Below are positions 37,053-45,813 of a stretch of 64,000 bases of DNA, in pieces. Origin of the DNA: Verrucomicrobiota bacterium (GTDB lineage Bacteria > Verrucomicrobiota > Verrucomicrobiia > Opitutales > Opitutaceae); the NCBI GenBank assembly GCA_023433275.1, contig JAEZDN010000165.1, forward strand, positions 62,001 through 126,000, given 5' to 3'. Made by a program: the position numbers and the translations under genes. Within the stretch, counting starts at the first letter, position 1. Each line of letters opens with the position of its first letter. The notes under the pieces are model-generated. The model saw only the letters and a list, made by a program, of their open reading frames with translations, had not been told where the DNA came from and did not search any database.

Positions 37053-38975
37053 ATGGCCAATCTCGACTCCAAAATCCCGGCCGGCCCCCTCGCTGACAAG
37101 TGGCGCAACCACAAGGCGGGCATCAAGCTCGTCAATCCCGCGAACAAGCGAAAATACGAGGTCGTCGTCATCGGCGCGGGCCTCGCGGGTTCCTCCGCCG
37201 CGGCCACGCTCGCCGAGCTCGGTTATCGCGTGAAGTGCATCGTCTTTCACGACAGCCCCCGCCGCGCCCACTCGATCGCCGCCCAGGGAGGCATCAATGC
37301 CGCCAAGAACTATCAGAACGACGGCGACAGCGTGCACCGGCTTTTCTACGATACGCTGAAGGGTGGGGACTACCGGGCCCGCGAGGCCAACGTCCATCGC
37401 CTCGCCGAGGTGTCGGTGAACATCATCGACCAGTGCGTCGCGCAGGGCGTGCCCTTCGCGCGCGAGTACGGCGGCCTCCTGGCCAACCGGTCCTTCGGCG
37501 GCGCGCAGGTGTCGCGGACATTCTACGCCCGCGGGCAGACCGGACAGCAGCTGCTCCTCGGCGCCTATTCCGCCCTTTCCAAGATGGTCGGCGCGGGTGC
37601 CATCGAGCTGATCACGCAGCATGAGATGGTGGATCTCGTGCTGGTCGACGGCCACGCCAAGGGGGTCATCACGCGCGATCTCGTCACCGGACAACTGCAC
37701 CGTCATTCCGGGGACGCCGTGATCCTCGCCACCGGCGGATACGGCAATGTGTTCAATCTCTCGACCTACGCGCGCGGCTCCAACGCCACCGCCATCTGGC
37801 GCGCCTACAAGCGCGGTGCATGCATGGCGAATCCCTGTTACACGCAGATTCACCCGACCTGCATTCCCGTTTCCGGCGACTACCAGTCCAAGCTGACCCT
37901 GATGTCCGAGTCGCTCCGCAATGACGGCCGCATCTGGGTGCCGAAGCGGAAGGAGGACGTGAAGAAGAACCCCGCCGATATTCCGGAGGCGGACCGCGAC
38001 TATTATCTCGAGCGCATCTATCCGAGCTTCGGCAATCTCGCCCCGCGCGATGTGTCCTCGCGCGCCGCGATGCGCATGTGCGATGAGGGTCGCGGAGTTG
38101 GTGAGACCGGCCTCGGAGTTTATCTTGATTTCGCCGATGCCATCAAGCGGCTCGGTGAGCCCGCCGTGCGCGAGCGCTACGGCAACCTGTTCGACATCTA
38201 TCACGAGATCACCAACGAGAACGCGTACCGCACGCCGATGCGCATCTTCCCGGCGGTGCACTACACGATGGGCGGCCTTTGGGTGGACTACAACCTGATG
38301 TCCAACATCCCCGGCCTCTTCGTGCTCGGGGAGGCAAACTTCTCCGACCACGGCGCGAACCGGCTCGGCGCCTCCGCGCTCATGCAGGGCCTCGCGGATG
38401 GCTACTTTGTCATTCCCTACACGATCGGCGACTACCTCGCGGGCCAGAAACCGAACAACAAGCCGTCCACCGAGCGGGCCGAGTTCAAGGACGCCGAGGC
38501 GAATGTCGCGTCCATGGTGCGGCGCCTGATGGCCAACAAGGGCCGGGAGCCGGTGAACTACTATCACAAGAAGCTCGGCCAGATCATGTGGAAATATTGC
38601 GGCATGGCCCGGACGAAGGAAGGCCTGCAGCAGGCCCTCCGGGAAATCCCCGCGCTCCGCGAGGAGTTCTGGGCCAACGTCAATGTGCCCGGTTCCGCCG
38701 ACAACATGAACCAGGCGCTCGAGCGCGCCGGTCGCGTGGCCGATTTCATCGAACTCGGCGAGCTCCTGTGCCGCGACGCGCTCACGCGCGAGGAAAGCTG
38801 CGGCGGCCACTTCCGCGAGGAGTACCAGCACCCGGACGGCGAGTGCAAACGCGATGACGAAAAGTTCGGTCACGTCGCGGCCTGGGAATACCAGGGCGAG
38901 GGCAAGGAGCCGCTCCGCAACGTCGAGCCCCTCAACTACGAATTCACGAAGATGAGCGTTCGCTCGTACAAATAA
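37053..38975 (+). CDS. sdhA: succinate dehydrogenase flavoprotein subunit
   Basis: SdhA oxidises succinate to fumarate at a covalently bound FAD. The 640-residue protein has the dinucleotide motif GAGLAGSSAA (41-50), the FAD-linking His73 in AHSIAAQGG, and FPAVHYTMGGL and GEANFSDHGANRLGA in the substrate and FAD regions. Length fits the b558-type enzymes. Its sequence could also serve fumarate reduction; direction is not shown. A 26-bp inverted repeat separates it from sdhB. Confidence 0.96.
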   Translation: MANLDSKIPAGPLADKWRNHKAGIKLVNPANKRKYEVVVIGAGLAGSSAAATLAELGYRVKCIVFHDSPRRAHSIAAQGGINAAKNYQNDGDSVHRLFYDTLKGGDYRAREANVHRLAEVSVNIIDQCVAQGVPFAREYGGLLANRSFGGAQVSRTFYARGQTGQQLLLGAYSALSKMVGAGAIELITQHEMVDLVLVDGHAKGVITRDLVTGQLHRHSGDAVILATGGYGNVFNLSTYARGSNATAIWRAYKRGACMANPCYTQIHPTCIPVSGDYQSKLTLMSESLRNDGRIWVPKRKEDVKKNPADIPEADRDYYLERIYPSFGNLAPRDVSSRAAMRMCDEGRGVGETGLGVYLDFADAIKRLGEPAVRERYGNLFDIYHEITNENAYRTPMRIFPAVHYTMGGLWVDYNLMSNIPGLFVLGEANFSDHGANRLGASALMQGLADGYFVIPYTIGDYLAGQKPNNKPSTERAEFKDAEANVASMVRRLMANKGREPVNYYHKKLGQIMWKYCGMARTKEGLQQALREIPALREEFWANVNVPGSADNMNQALERAGRVADFIELGELLCRDALTREESCGGHFREEYQHPDGECKRDDEKFGHVAAWEYQGEGKEPLRNVEPLNYEFTKMSVRSYK

Positions 38976-38981
38976 TCTGGA

Positions 38982-39076
38982 AGTAGCGAGTAGTGGGTGG
39001 CGAGTAGCGAGCCTTTCGCCAAAGCCGCCTTCAACTCGCCGCCGATTCATCTACTCGCTACCCACTACTCACTACT
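38982..39076. repeat. long inverted repeat between sdhA and sdhB
   Basis: Arms 38982-39007 and 39051-39076 are inverse copies over 26 bp with two differences, both still able to pair as G-U. The loop is 43 nt. The arms are built from heptamer-like units such as GTAGCGA and GTAGTGG. The hairpin ends 12 bp before the sdhB start. It could stabilise the upstream mRNA, limit sdhB expression or be a mobile palindrome. Confidence 0.8.
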
Positions 39077-39088
39077 TCTTCCCTCCCC

Positions 39089-39901
39089 ATGGTTGCGCCT
39101 TCCCCCTCCGCCAAGCTCATCTCCGTCACCCTCCGCGTCTGGCGCCAGGCCGGCGCCGGGCAGCCCGGCAAGTTCGTCGAGTACAAGGCGGAGAACCTCA
39201 ACCCCAACATGTCGCTGCTCGAGATGCTCGACGTGGTGAATGATGGTCTCGAACGGCGTGGTGAGGACCCGATCGCCTTCGCCCACGATTGCCGCGAGGG
39301 CATCTGCGGCACCTGTTCCCTCGTCATCGACGGCAAGCCGCACGGGCCGCACCGCGGCATCGCCAGCTGCCAGACCTACATGCGCAGTTTTGAGGACGGC
39401 GCCACGATCACGATCGAGCCGTTCCGCGCCGCGCCGTTCCCGATCATCAAGGATCTCATCTCGGATCGCAGCGCCTTTGACAAGATCCAGCAGGCCGGCG
39501 GATTCATCAGTGTGCGGACCGGCGCCTGCGGCGATGCCAACGCGATTCCGGTGCCGAAGCCGGTGGCCGATCTCGCCATGGACGCCGCCTCGTGCATCGG
39601 CTGCGGGGCCTGTGTCGCGGTCTGCAAGAACGCGTCCGCCATGCTCTTCGTTTCCGCCAAGGTCTCGCAGCTCGGACTCCTGCCGCAGGGCCAGCCGGAG
39701 CGCGATACCCGCGTGCTGAACATGGTCGCCCGGATGGACGAGCTCGGGTTTGGCAACTGCACCAACCAGTACGAGTGTTCCGCCGCGTGCCCGAAACTCA
39801 TCTCGCACGATTTCATCGCGCGCATGAATCGCGATTACGTCGGCGCGCTCTTCCGCACCAGCCTGAAGCCCGCTTCGAATTCCGCCGGGGGCGCGGGTTG
39901 A
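39089..39901 (+). CDS. sdhB: succinate dehydrogenase iron-sulfur subunit
   Basis: SdhB carries electrons from SdhA to the membrane anchor through three Fe-S clusters. The [2Fe-2S] site is CREGICGTC plus a later Cys (GIASC). The [4Fe-4S] and [3Fe-4S] sites are in CIGCGACVAVC and CTNQYECSAACP. The 270-residue length is normal. It lies 113 bp after sdhA, an unusual gap for this operon, filled by an inverted repeat. Confidence 0.96.
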   Translation: MVAPSPSAKLISVTLRVWRQAGAGQPGKFVEYKAENLNPNMSLLEMLDVVNDGLERRGEDPIAFAHDCREGICGTCSLVIDGKPHGPHRGIASCQTYMRSFEDGATITIEPFRAAPFPIIKDLISDRSAFDKIQQAGGFISVRTGACGDANAIPVPKPVADLAMDAASCIGCGACVAVCKNASAMLFVSAKVSQLGLLPQGQPERDTRVLNMVARMDELGFGNCTNQYECSAACPKLISHDFIARMNRDYVGALFRTSLKPASNSAGGAG

Positions 39902-39922
39902 TTCGCGGCGCGGGGATTTCCG

Positions 39923-39944
39923 AGGCGCACGATGGGCGCCTTTT
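39923..39944 (+). terminator. weak terminator after sdhB
   Basis: AGGCGC (39923-39928) pairs with GCGCCT (39936-39941) around a 7-nt loop and is followed by only three more T. It lies 21 bp after the sdhB stop and is the best candidate end of the sdh transcript. Confidence 0.4.
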
Positions 39945-40070
39945 CGATCGAAGCGCTCGGATTGCGAACTCCGATTAGTGGTTGTCCCATGGGGGCCTAA
40001 TCCGGGGTCGCCGGCGAATTTGCGAAAGTCTGCAACTTTTGCGCCGGTGCCGGGTTTTCATGACATCAAC

Positions 40071-40322
40071 ATGAATTCCATGAAAACCGCTCTGATCTCC
40101 GTTCTCACCGCGACCCTCCTGGGCATCGCGTCTCATGCGAGCGGTCGTCCCTTCGACGCCGCCGATTTCACCGCCATCCTCTTCAGCACCGGCCTCGTGG
40201 CCTGGACCGTCGTGCAGTACAGCACCGTGCCGCGTCCCCTGACGCGGGCCCGCCCGATTCGCCTGGCCGCGGTCGCGGCCGCTCGTCCGCGGGTGCCGGT
40301 CGCGTCCCGGATGGCGGCCTGA
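40071..40322 (+). CDS. small hydrophobic protein with signal-like N-terminus
   Basis: An 83-residue protein with a signal-like start (MNSMKTALISVLTATLLG), a second hydrophobic segment (about 36-50; FTAILFSTGLVAWTVVQYS) and an Arg/Ala/Pro-rich tail. The start at 40071 is chosen for the signal; a second Met follows three codons later. A strong terminator lies 24 bp after the stop, supporting a real transcript. I do not recognise the family. Its N-terminus resembles that of the 58-residue ORF at 20856. Confidence 0.6.
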   Translation: MNSMKTALISVLTATLLGIASHASGRPFDAADFTAILFSTGLVAWTVVQYSTVPRPLTRARPIRLAAVAAARPRVPVASRMAA

Positions 40323-40346
40323 TCGCCCCGCCGCATTCGATTCGAG

Positions 40347-40377
40347 GCTCCGGCATACCGCCGGGGCCTTTTTATTT
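40347..40377 (+). terminator. Rho-independent terminator after the 83-residue gene
   Basis: A 9-bp stem (40347-40355 with 40361-40369, one G-U) with a 5-nt loop is followed by TTTTTATTT. The T-run overlaps the last codons of the convergent lipoprotein gene. Confidence 0.88.
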
Positions 40378-40830
40378 CGCGACGACGGGCACCGACCCGG
40401 AACCAGAGAGGTTGAACCGCTCCACGTCGTCGTCGACGATCAACAGCCACAGAGTCGCATTCAGCGTGTAATTCGCCGACCCCCGTTGAAGTGCGCGGGT
40501 CACGGCCTCCGCCGCCGCGCCGCTGGGCGCGGGCAGCACGCCGTTCTGTTCCATTTCGTTCATGCTGGGGATGCCGAAGCGTTGCTGCCCTTCCAGGGTC
40601 CCTATGGCGATGCCATCGAGGCTGAGTTTCAGCGAGTTCTTGGTCAGCACATACGACACTACATTGGGGTTGCGCACCCGCCACGTCACCAGGAGGTCAC
40701 CGTTCCCCGCCCGTTGGATCTTCAGGAGGTCGGCCTGCAGGCCGGCCGTGGTGGCCTCGATGTGGCTGGCGCAACCTGCCAGGAGGAGGACGACAAACGA
40801 CAGCAGCAGGGGAGCGAACAGCTTCTTCAT
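40372..40830 (-). CDS. lipoprotein, LEA14-like
   Basis: A 152-residue lipoprotein: signal MKKLFAPLLLSFVVLLLAGC with the acylated Cys20. The body resembles LEA14/WHy-type beta sandwiches (LLVTWRVRNPNVVSYVLTKNSLKLSLDG), which in bacteria are small envelope proteins of uncertain role, some linked to stress. The start at 40830 is fixed by the lipobox. The family assignment rests on this one segment. Confidence 0.72.
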   Translation of the reverse strand: MKKLFAPLLLSFVVLLLAGCASHIEATTAGLQADLLKIQRAGNGDLLVTWRVRNPNVVSYVLTKNSLKLSLDGIAIGTLEGQQRFGIPSMNEMEQNGVLPAPSGAAAEAVTRALQRGSANYTLNATLWLLIVDDDVERFNLSGSGSVPVVAK

Positions 40831-40868
40831 GGAGGGGAATGTGCGGATTGAAGGGGGGCCGGCAAGAA

Positions 40869-41486
40869 CTACTCTGCCTTGGCTTTGCCCGCCGCCTTCC
40901 TGCCGCCGAGTTCGAGTTGGGTCACGACGCCGACGGCGGCGACGCCGAGCACCGAGGGGAAAATCCACCCGTTGCCCTCCAGCAGGGCGGGCATCTGGTT
41001 GGGTGACCGAAAATAATACAGCCAGTCGATTCCCCCGGTAAAATAGGTCAGCGCCACCACGGCGCGGAAAGATCCGAGCAACGAGGTCGAAAGCACGATG
41101 AGAATGCGCTGCGCCTTCACGGCGAGGAACCCGCCGACAACGCCGAGGACAATTCCCGCGACGAGGGCGACAATCTGGTGCTGGCTTGCGAGGAGGAGCA
41201 GCGCCAGGGTGGCCCCGAAGCCGAAGCCCGCGACAAAGACTGCGGCGAGGTAGAGGAGAAAGGCCAGGGCGGCCCCCAGCATGGCGCCGACGACCAGCAA
41301 GGCGGTGGTTACCGCCGGCGCGGAGCCGAGTGCTTCAGTCAGGGCATGCGCCGCCCCAAGTCCGATCAACCCACCGACAACGGCGAGCGTGACCTTGAAG
41401 ATCCGGTAGCCGAAAAATACATCCAGCAGACCCCAGATGATCGCTCCTGCGGAGATCCACGGGTAATAATCGTTGAAATGTGACAT
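40869..41486 (-). CDS. multi-span membrane protein (DUF4203/TMEM198-like)
   Basis: A 205-residue membrane protein with about seven hydrophobic segments rich in Gly and Ala, ending in a short basic tail. The pattern of a first span with GYRIFKVTLAVVGGLIG and later Gly-rich spans resembles the DUF4203/TMEM198 group. Function is unknown. It lies 4 bp downstream of the AbgT-family gene on the same strand, so the two are probably co-transcribed. Confidence 0.7.
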   Translation of the reverse strand: MSHFNDYYPWISAGAIIWGLLDVFFGYRIFKVTLAVVGGLIGLGAAHALTEALGSAPAVTTALLVVGAMLGAALAFLLYLAAVFVAGFGFGATLALLLLASQHQIVALVAGIVLGVVGGFLAVKAQRILIVLSTSLLGSFRAVVALTYFTGGIDWLYYFRSPNQMPALLEGNGWIFPSVLGVAAVGVVTQLELGGRKAAGKAKAE

Positions 41487-41490
41487 CCGG

Positions 41491-43035
41491 TTAGCGGGCC
41501 AGAAAGAGCGGCGCGCCCGGGCCCATCGGCAACCCGGCGCCGATCCAGATCATGAGCAAGAGGATCCAGCCGATCAGGAAGAAAAGCGAGTACGGCATCA
41601 TCGTGGCGATGAGCGTGCCGATGCCCGTCCGCGCGTCGTACTTCTGGGCAAAGGTCAGAATCAGCGGGAAATAACTCATCAGGGGCGTGATGATGTTGGT
41701 GCAGCTGTCCCCCACGCGGAAGGCGCCCTGCACCATTTCGGGGGAATATCCCAGCAGCATGAACATCGGCACGAAAACGGGGGCGAGCAGGGCCCACTTG
41801 GCCGAGGCGCTCGAGATCAGGATGTTGACCGTCGCCGCAAACAGCACGAGCGCGAGCATCAGGGGCAGCGGCATGTTCTCCAGCCCGAGGTGCTGGATGA
41901 ACTCGGCGCCGCGCACGGCGGTGATGATCCCCAGGTTAGTCCAATTGAAATAGAAGATGAACTGCGCGGCAAAGAACGCCAACACCACGAAAGACGCCAT
42001 GGATTTCATCGTCACGGTCATGCCTTGCATGACGTCATGGTCGCTCCTCAACGTGCCGGCCGCGACGCCATAGGCGATACCTGGCAACAAGCCGTAGATG
42101 AAAATGAAGAAGATCAGCCCCCGGATAAAATAGGACTCCAGGAACGACGGGTCCTTCGGATCCACCAGGAATCCGTTCGGCGCGAGGGTGCCCCAGAGTA
42201 CGATGGCTGTGATGGCCAGCACCGTGGCCAGGGCCGCCCAGAGCCCCTGCTTCTCCGGCACGGAGAGGGGATTCAGTTCCTCCCGCTTCGCGTCGCCGCG
42301 ATAATCGCCGAGGCGTGGCGCCACTATTTTCTCCGTAACCCATGCACCGATGGCCGTGATCAGAAAGGTCGAGATGCCCATGAAATACCAGTTCGCGAAG
42401 GCATCCACCGCATAGCTGGGATCCACGATGTGCGCGGCGGCCTCGGTCAGCCCGGCCAGCAACACATCCACGGAACCGACGATTAGGTTCGCGCTGTAGC
42501 CGCCCGACACGCCGGCAAACGCGGCGGCCAGGCCGAGGAGCGGGTGGCGGCCGAGTGCATGGTACAGCGCGGCAGCGAGGGGGATGAGCAGGACATAGCC
42601 GACTTCGCTGCCGGCGTTGGACATCACACCCAGGAACACGACCATCGGCGTGATGAGTCGCGCGGGAGATTTCAGGACAAAGAGCCGGAGCACGGCCCCC
42701 ATGAGACCGGTGTATTCGGCTATCCCGATGCCGAGCATGCAGGTGAGGGAGATGCCCAGCGGCGGATATGCCAGAAAGTTGCGGGGCAGCTCGACAATGA
42801 TCCGCTGCAGGCCGGCGGTTGAAAGCAGGTTGACCACCTCAATGGTCTTGCCGGTGGCGGGATTCGTCACGTCGACGCCCAAGCGATGAAAGATCCAGGA
42901 GAGCACCACGACCAATGCGGCCAGCCCGGCGAACAGCGTCGCGGGATGAGGCAGCGCATTGCCGGCGCGTTCGACGAGGTTGAGGAAACGGTGCAGCCGT
43001 GAGCCGGTCGCGGCACGGGTGGGGGCTTGGGTCAT
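41491..43035 (-). CDS. AbgT-family transporter
   Basis: A 514-residue secondary transporter of the AbgT family, whose members take up p-aminobenzoyl-glutamate or export sulfonamides and other antimetabolites. Around a dozen spans are seen. Family segments include the N-terminal LNLVERAGNALPHPATLF, NAGSEVGYVLLIPLAAALYHALGRHPL and VGDSCTNIITPLMSYFP near the C-terminus. The start at 43035 is an ATG four codons inside the longest frame. Substrate and direction cannot be told here. Confidence 0.9.
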   Translation of the reverse strand: MTQAPTRAATGSRLHRFLNLVERAGNALPHPATLFAGLAALVVVLSWIFHRLGVDVTNPATGKTIEVVNLLSTAGLQRIIVELPRNFLAYPPLGISLTCMLGIGIAEYTGLMGAVLRLFVLKSPARLITPMVVFLGVMSNAGSEVGYVLLIPLAAALYHALGRHPLLGLAAAFAGVSGGYSANLIVGSVDVLLAGLTEAAAHIVDPSYAVDAFANWYFMGISTFLITAIGAWVTEKIVAPRLGDYRGDAKREELNPLSVPEKQGLWAALATVLAITAIVLWGTLAPNGFLVDPKDPSFLESYFIRGLIFFIFIYGLLPGIAYGVAAGTLRSDHDVMQGMTVTMKSMASFVVLAFFAAQFIFYFNWTNLGIITAVRGAEFIQHLGLENMPLPLMLALVLFAATVNILISSASAKWALLAPVFVPMFMLLGYSPEMVQGAFRVGDSCTNIITPLMSYFPLILTFAQKYDARTGIGTLIATMMPYSLFFLIGWILLLMIWIGAGLPMGPGAPLFLAR

Positions 43036-43086
43036 GCCCCGATGCAACCGCCGGCAAAGCCGGCGTCAATTCCCACCACCGCCGCC

Positions 43087-43356
43087 TCAGGTGAGCGCGA
43101 GGGCCCGCAAGCTTTCGGCCGCGACCCAGAGAACGGCCAGAACCACGGACCAGCGCCACGCGGCGCGGCCCAAGCGCCGCCGGCGCAGGCTCCGGCCGAA
43201 ATGATCAGCCCGAAGCGTGTTCAGCGGGCGGAAGGGTGGCTGGCTGCGCCACTGGTCGAAGGGAGTCGGCTTGTGCCAGCTCGAGCGCACATACTGCACC
43301 CGCCCGCCAATAGGCAGCGGCAGATGATTGAGCAGGCGCCGGAGGGTCGGGGGCAT
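43087..43356 (-). CDS. small hypothetical membrane protein
   Basis: An 89-residue ORF with an N-terminal part rich in Arg, Pro and Trp, a highly basic stretch (RSLRRRRLGRAAWRW) and one C-terminal hydrophobic segment (about 70-88). A tail-anchored inner-membrane protein would fit. I do not recognise the family. It lies 51 bp upstream of the AbgT-family gene on the same strand. Coding status is probable, not certain. Confidence 0.5.
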   Translation of the reverse strand: MPPTLRRLLNHLPLPIGGRVQYVRSSWHKPTPFDQWRSQPPFRPLNTLRADHFGRSLRRRRLGRAAWRWSVVLAVLWVAAESLRALALT

Positions 43357-43447
43357 CGGGGGGCGATCAGCTCCGCCAAAATAGCGCTTCCGTTCAAATC
43401 GTTTATCTCTATCTCGACACCTTTCACGCTGCCTTTACCCAACCACG

Positions 43448-44755
43448 ATGCACCACTTTCACTACGCCGGACAAAAACTGCATTGCGAGTCCGTTGACCT
43501 CGCCGCCGTCGCCCAACTTCACGGCACGCCCACCTACGTTTACAGCGCGAAGACGATCGCCGACAATTATGGGCGCCTGGCGGGCAGCCTGGCGGGCCTG
43601 GATGTGCAGATCTGCTATGCGATGAAGGCCAACTCCAACCTGGCGATCCTCCGGCATTTTGCGAATCTCGGCGCCGCGTTCGACCTCGTGAGCAGCGGGG
43701 AGTTGCGCCGCGTCGTCGCCGCGGGAGGAGATGCCAGTCGCAGCGTCTTTGCCGGCGTTGGCAAATCCGAGGCGGAGATTCGCCTCGCCCTGGAAACCGG
43801 GGTCTTCGGCTTCCACGTCGAAAGCGAGCCGGAGCTAGCCCGCATCAATCACGTGGCGGGACAACTGGGCCGCAAGGCGCCCATTGCGATTCGCATCAAT
43901 CCGGATGTGGACGCCAAGACCCACGCAAAGATCACGACGGGCAAGAGCGACAACAAGTTCGGCATTCCGCTGAAGAACGCCGCCGCCGCCTACGAGGCTG
44001 CGTCCAAGTTTCCTCACCTGGAACTCAAGGGCGTGCAGATGCACATCGGTTCGCAGCTCACGTCGATCACGCCCTTTGCCGAGGCGGTGCAAAAGGTCGT
44101 GCCCTTCGTGGCGGAACTCAAGGCGCGCTACGGCATCACCTACTTCAGCATCGGTGGCGGCATTGGCATCATTTACCAGGACGCACTCGCCAGCGGCAGC
44201 CAGGCTTGGTGGGACGGGAAGCCCGAGGGCGAGCGCCCGCTCACGCCGGAAGCATATGGCGCGACCCTCAAGCCGTTGCTCGCCCCGCTGGGCTTGAAGA
44301 TCCTGCTGGAGCCCGGCCGCTTCCTGGTCGGCAACGCCGGAGTCCTGCTGGCCCGGGTCGAGTATCTGAAGCGGGGGGCAAACAAGAACTTCCTCGTGGT
44401 GGATGCGGCCATGAACGACCTCGTGCGCCCCGCCATGTACGAGGCTTATCACGAGATCGTCCCGCTCACCCGTGATACCACCCGCCCGGCGCTGACCGCC
44501 GACATCGTCGGCCCGATTTGCGAATCGGGCGATTGCTTCGCCAAGGACCGAACGCTGCAGGCGGTGGGGGAGGGAGAACTGGTCGCTTTCATGAGCGCGG
44601 GCGCCTATGGCTACACCATGTCCAGCCGCTACAACACGCGCGCCCAGGCCGCCGAGGTGTTGGTGTCGGGCAGCCGGTTCGAGCTCGTCAATGTGCGTGA
44701 GTCCTTTGAGGCTATGGTGGCCGGCGAGAAAATTCCCGGCTTTCTGAAAACCTGA
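43448..44755 (+). CDS. lysA: diaminopimelate decarboxylase
   Basis: LysA decarboxylates meso-diaminopimelate to lysine with PLP. The 435-residue protein has the PLP lysine Lys60 in CYAMKANSNL, HIGSQ (near 200), SIGGGIGI, EPGRFLVGNAG, the catalytic Cys in CESGDCFAKDR (near 358) and GAYGYTMSS. Lys60, CESGDCFAKD and the overall length separate it from ornithine decarboxylases such as the gene at position 1. gpsA follows after 8 bp. Confidence 0.95.
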   Translation: MHHFHYAGQKLHCESVDLAAVAQLHGTPTYVYSAKTIADNYGRLAGSLAGLDVQICYAMKANSNLAILRHFANLGAAFDLVSSGELRRVVAAGGDASRSVFAGVGKSEAEIRLALETGVFGFHVESEPELARINHVAGQLGRKAPIAIRINPDVDAKTHAKITTGKSDNKFGIPLKNAAAAYEAASKFPHLELKGVQMHIGSQLTSITPFAEAVQKVVPFVAELKARYGITYFSIGGGIGIIYQDALASGSQAWWDGKPEGERPLTPEAYGATLKPLLAPLGLKILLEPGRFLVGNAGVLLARVEYLKRGANKNFLVVDAAMNDLVRPAMYEAYHEIVPLTRDTTRPALTADIVGPICESGDCFAKDRTLQAVGEGELVAFMSAGAYGYTMSSRYNTRAQAAEVLVSGSRFELVNVRESFEAMVAGEKIPGFLKT

Positions 44756-44763
44756 TCGTTGTC

Positions 44764-45804
44764 ATGTCGGAGCCGCGCCCACTCAGATTCACCGTCATTG
44801 GGGCGGGAGCGTGGGGCACGGCCGTGGCGGCGCATCTTGCGCGGCGCGGTCAGCAGGCGGCGCTGGTCACGCGGCGGCCGGAGCATGCGGTCACCATGCA
44901 GCTGGCGCGGGAAAATCGCGATTATCTGCCGGGAGTCCGGTTGCCCGATTCGCTCGTCGTGACATCGGACCTGCGCGCCGCCCTGTTGGAGGCGGAGGTG
45001 GCGTTGATTGCGAGCCCGTCGCACGCCCTTCGCGAGTGGAGCGAGAGGATGCGCCAGGAATTGGGGGGCACCGGGCGCCTGGAACTGTTGATCAGCCTCG
45101 TGAAAGGGCTCGATTTGGACACCCATCTCCGGCCCAGCGAAGTGATCGCGCAGTCCTTTCCCGGTTTGAATGTGGCCACCCTGACCGGCCCGACCAATGC
45201 AGCCGAGGTGGCCCAAGGCTTGCCCGCAGCGGTGGTGCTGGCGGTGGCCACCTCGAATCCCTTTGTGGAACGAGTGCAGGCCGCCATGAGCGGGTCCACC
45301 CTTCGCATCTACACCAGTGACGACCTGGCCGGCGCGGAATACGGCGCATGCCTCAAGAACATCTACGCGATCGGCGCGGGCCTTTGCGATGGGTTGAAAC
45401 TTGGCGACAACGCGAAGGCTTCGCTGATAACCCGATCGCTCGCGGAAATGGTGCGGGTCGGGGAGACGCTCGGCGCGAAACGGGAAACCTTCTACGGGTT
45501 GAGTGGCTTCGGGGACCTCGTCGCGACCTGCCATGGGGAATGGAGCCGGAATCGCCAGTTCGGCGAAAGCATTGGCGCCGGCAGCACGGTCGCCGATCTG
45601 CTCGCGGGAAGAAAGACCGTGGTCGAGGGCTATCGCACCACGCAGGCGCTGTACGACCTCTGCCTCCACCGGGGAATTATTGCGCCGATCCTGGGTGAGG
45701 TCCGCGCTATCCTTTACCAAGGCAAGAAGCCAATGGATGCGCTGATGGCGCTGATGACTCGCGAACTGAAGCGCGAGACGCACTCGCCGTTCGCGCGGAA
45801 GTGA
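44764..45804 (+). CDS. gpsA: glycerol-3-phosphate dehydrogenase [NAD(P)+]
   Basis: GpsA reduces dihydroxyacetone phosphate to glycerol-3-phosphate for phospholipid synthesis. The 346-residue protein has the NAD-binding VIGAGAWGTA (11-20), the conserved ISLVKGLD, LTGPTNAAEVAQG, and the catalytic Lys in LKNIYAIGAGLCDGLK (near 198). It lies 8 bp after lysA, likely in one transcript, and ends 9 bp before a convergent lipoprotein gene. Confidence 0.95.
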   Translation: MSEPRPLRFTVIGAGAWGTAVAAHLARRGQQAALVTRRPEHAVTMQLARENRDYLPGVRLPDSLVVTSDLRAALLEAEVALIASPSHALREWSERMRQELGGTGRLELLISLVKGLDLDTHLRPSEVIAQSFPGLNVATLTGPTNAAEVAQGLPAAVVLAVATSNPFVERVQAAMSGSTLRIYTSDDLAGAEYGACLKNIYAIGAGLCDGLKLGDNAKASLITRSLAEMVRVGETLGAKRETFYGLSGFGDLVATCHGEWSRNRQFGESIGAGSTVADLLAGRKTVVEGYRTTQALYDLCLHRGIIAPILGEVRAILYQGKKPMDALMALMTRELKRETHSPFARK

Positions 45805-45813
45805 TCGCGGGCG

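Noticed and set aside
36189..39050. 953-codon open frame on the minus strand opposite sdhCA
   Set aside because: It is a shadow of sdhC and sdhA, which are certain. Its composition is Val/Gly/His-rich with no domain.
38982..39076. CRISPR-like repeat
   Set aside because: It is a single inverted pair made of short heptamers, with no regular spacers and no cas genes.
43357..43447. Possible lysine riboswitch before lysA
   Set aside because: The leader is only about 90 nt and shows none of the multi-helix lysine-riboswitch core.
44513..44532. Perfect 8-bp hairpin within lysA
   Set aside because: It falls on the conserved GPICESGDC codons, so the symmetry is best explained by protein coding.
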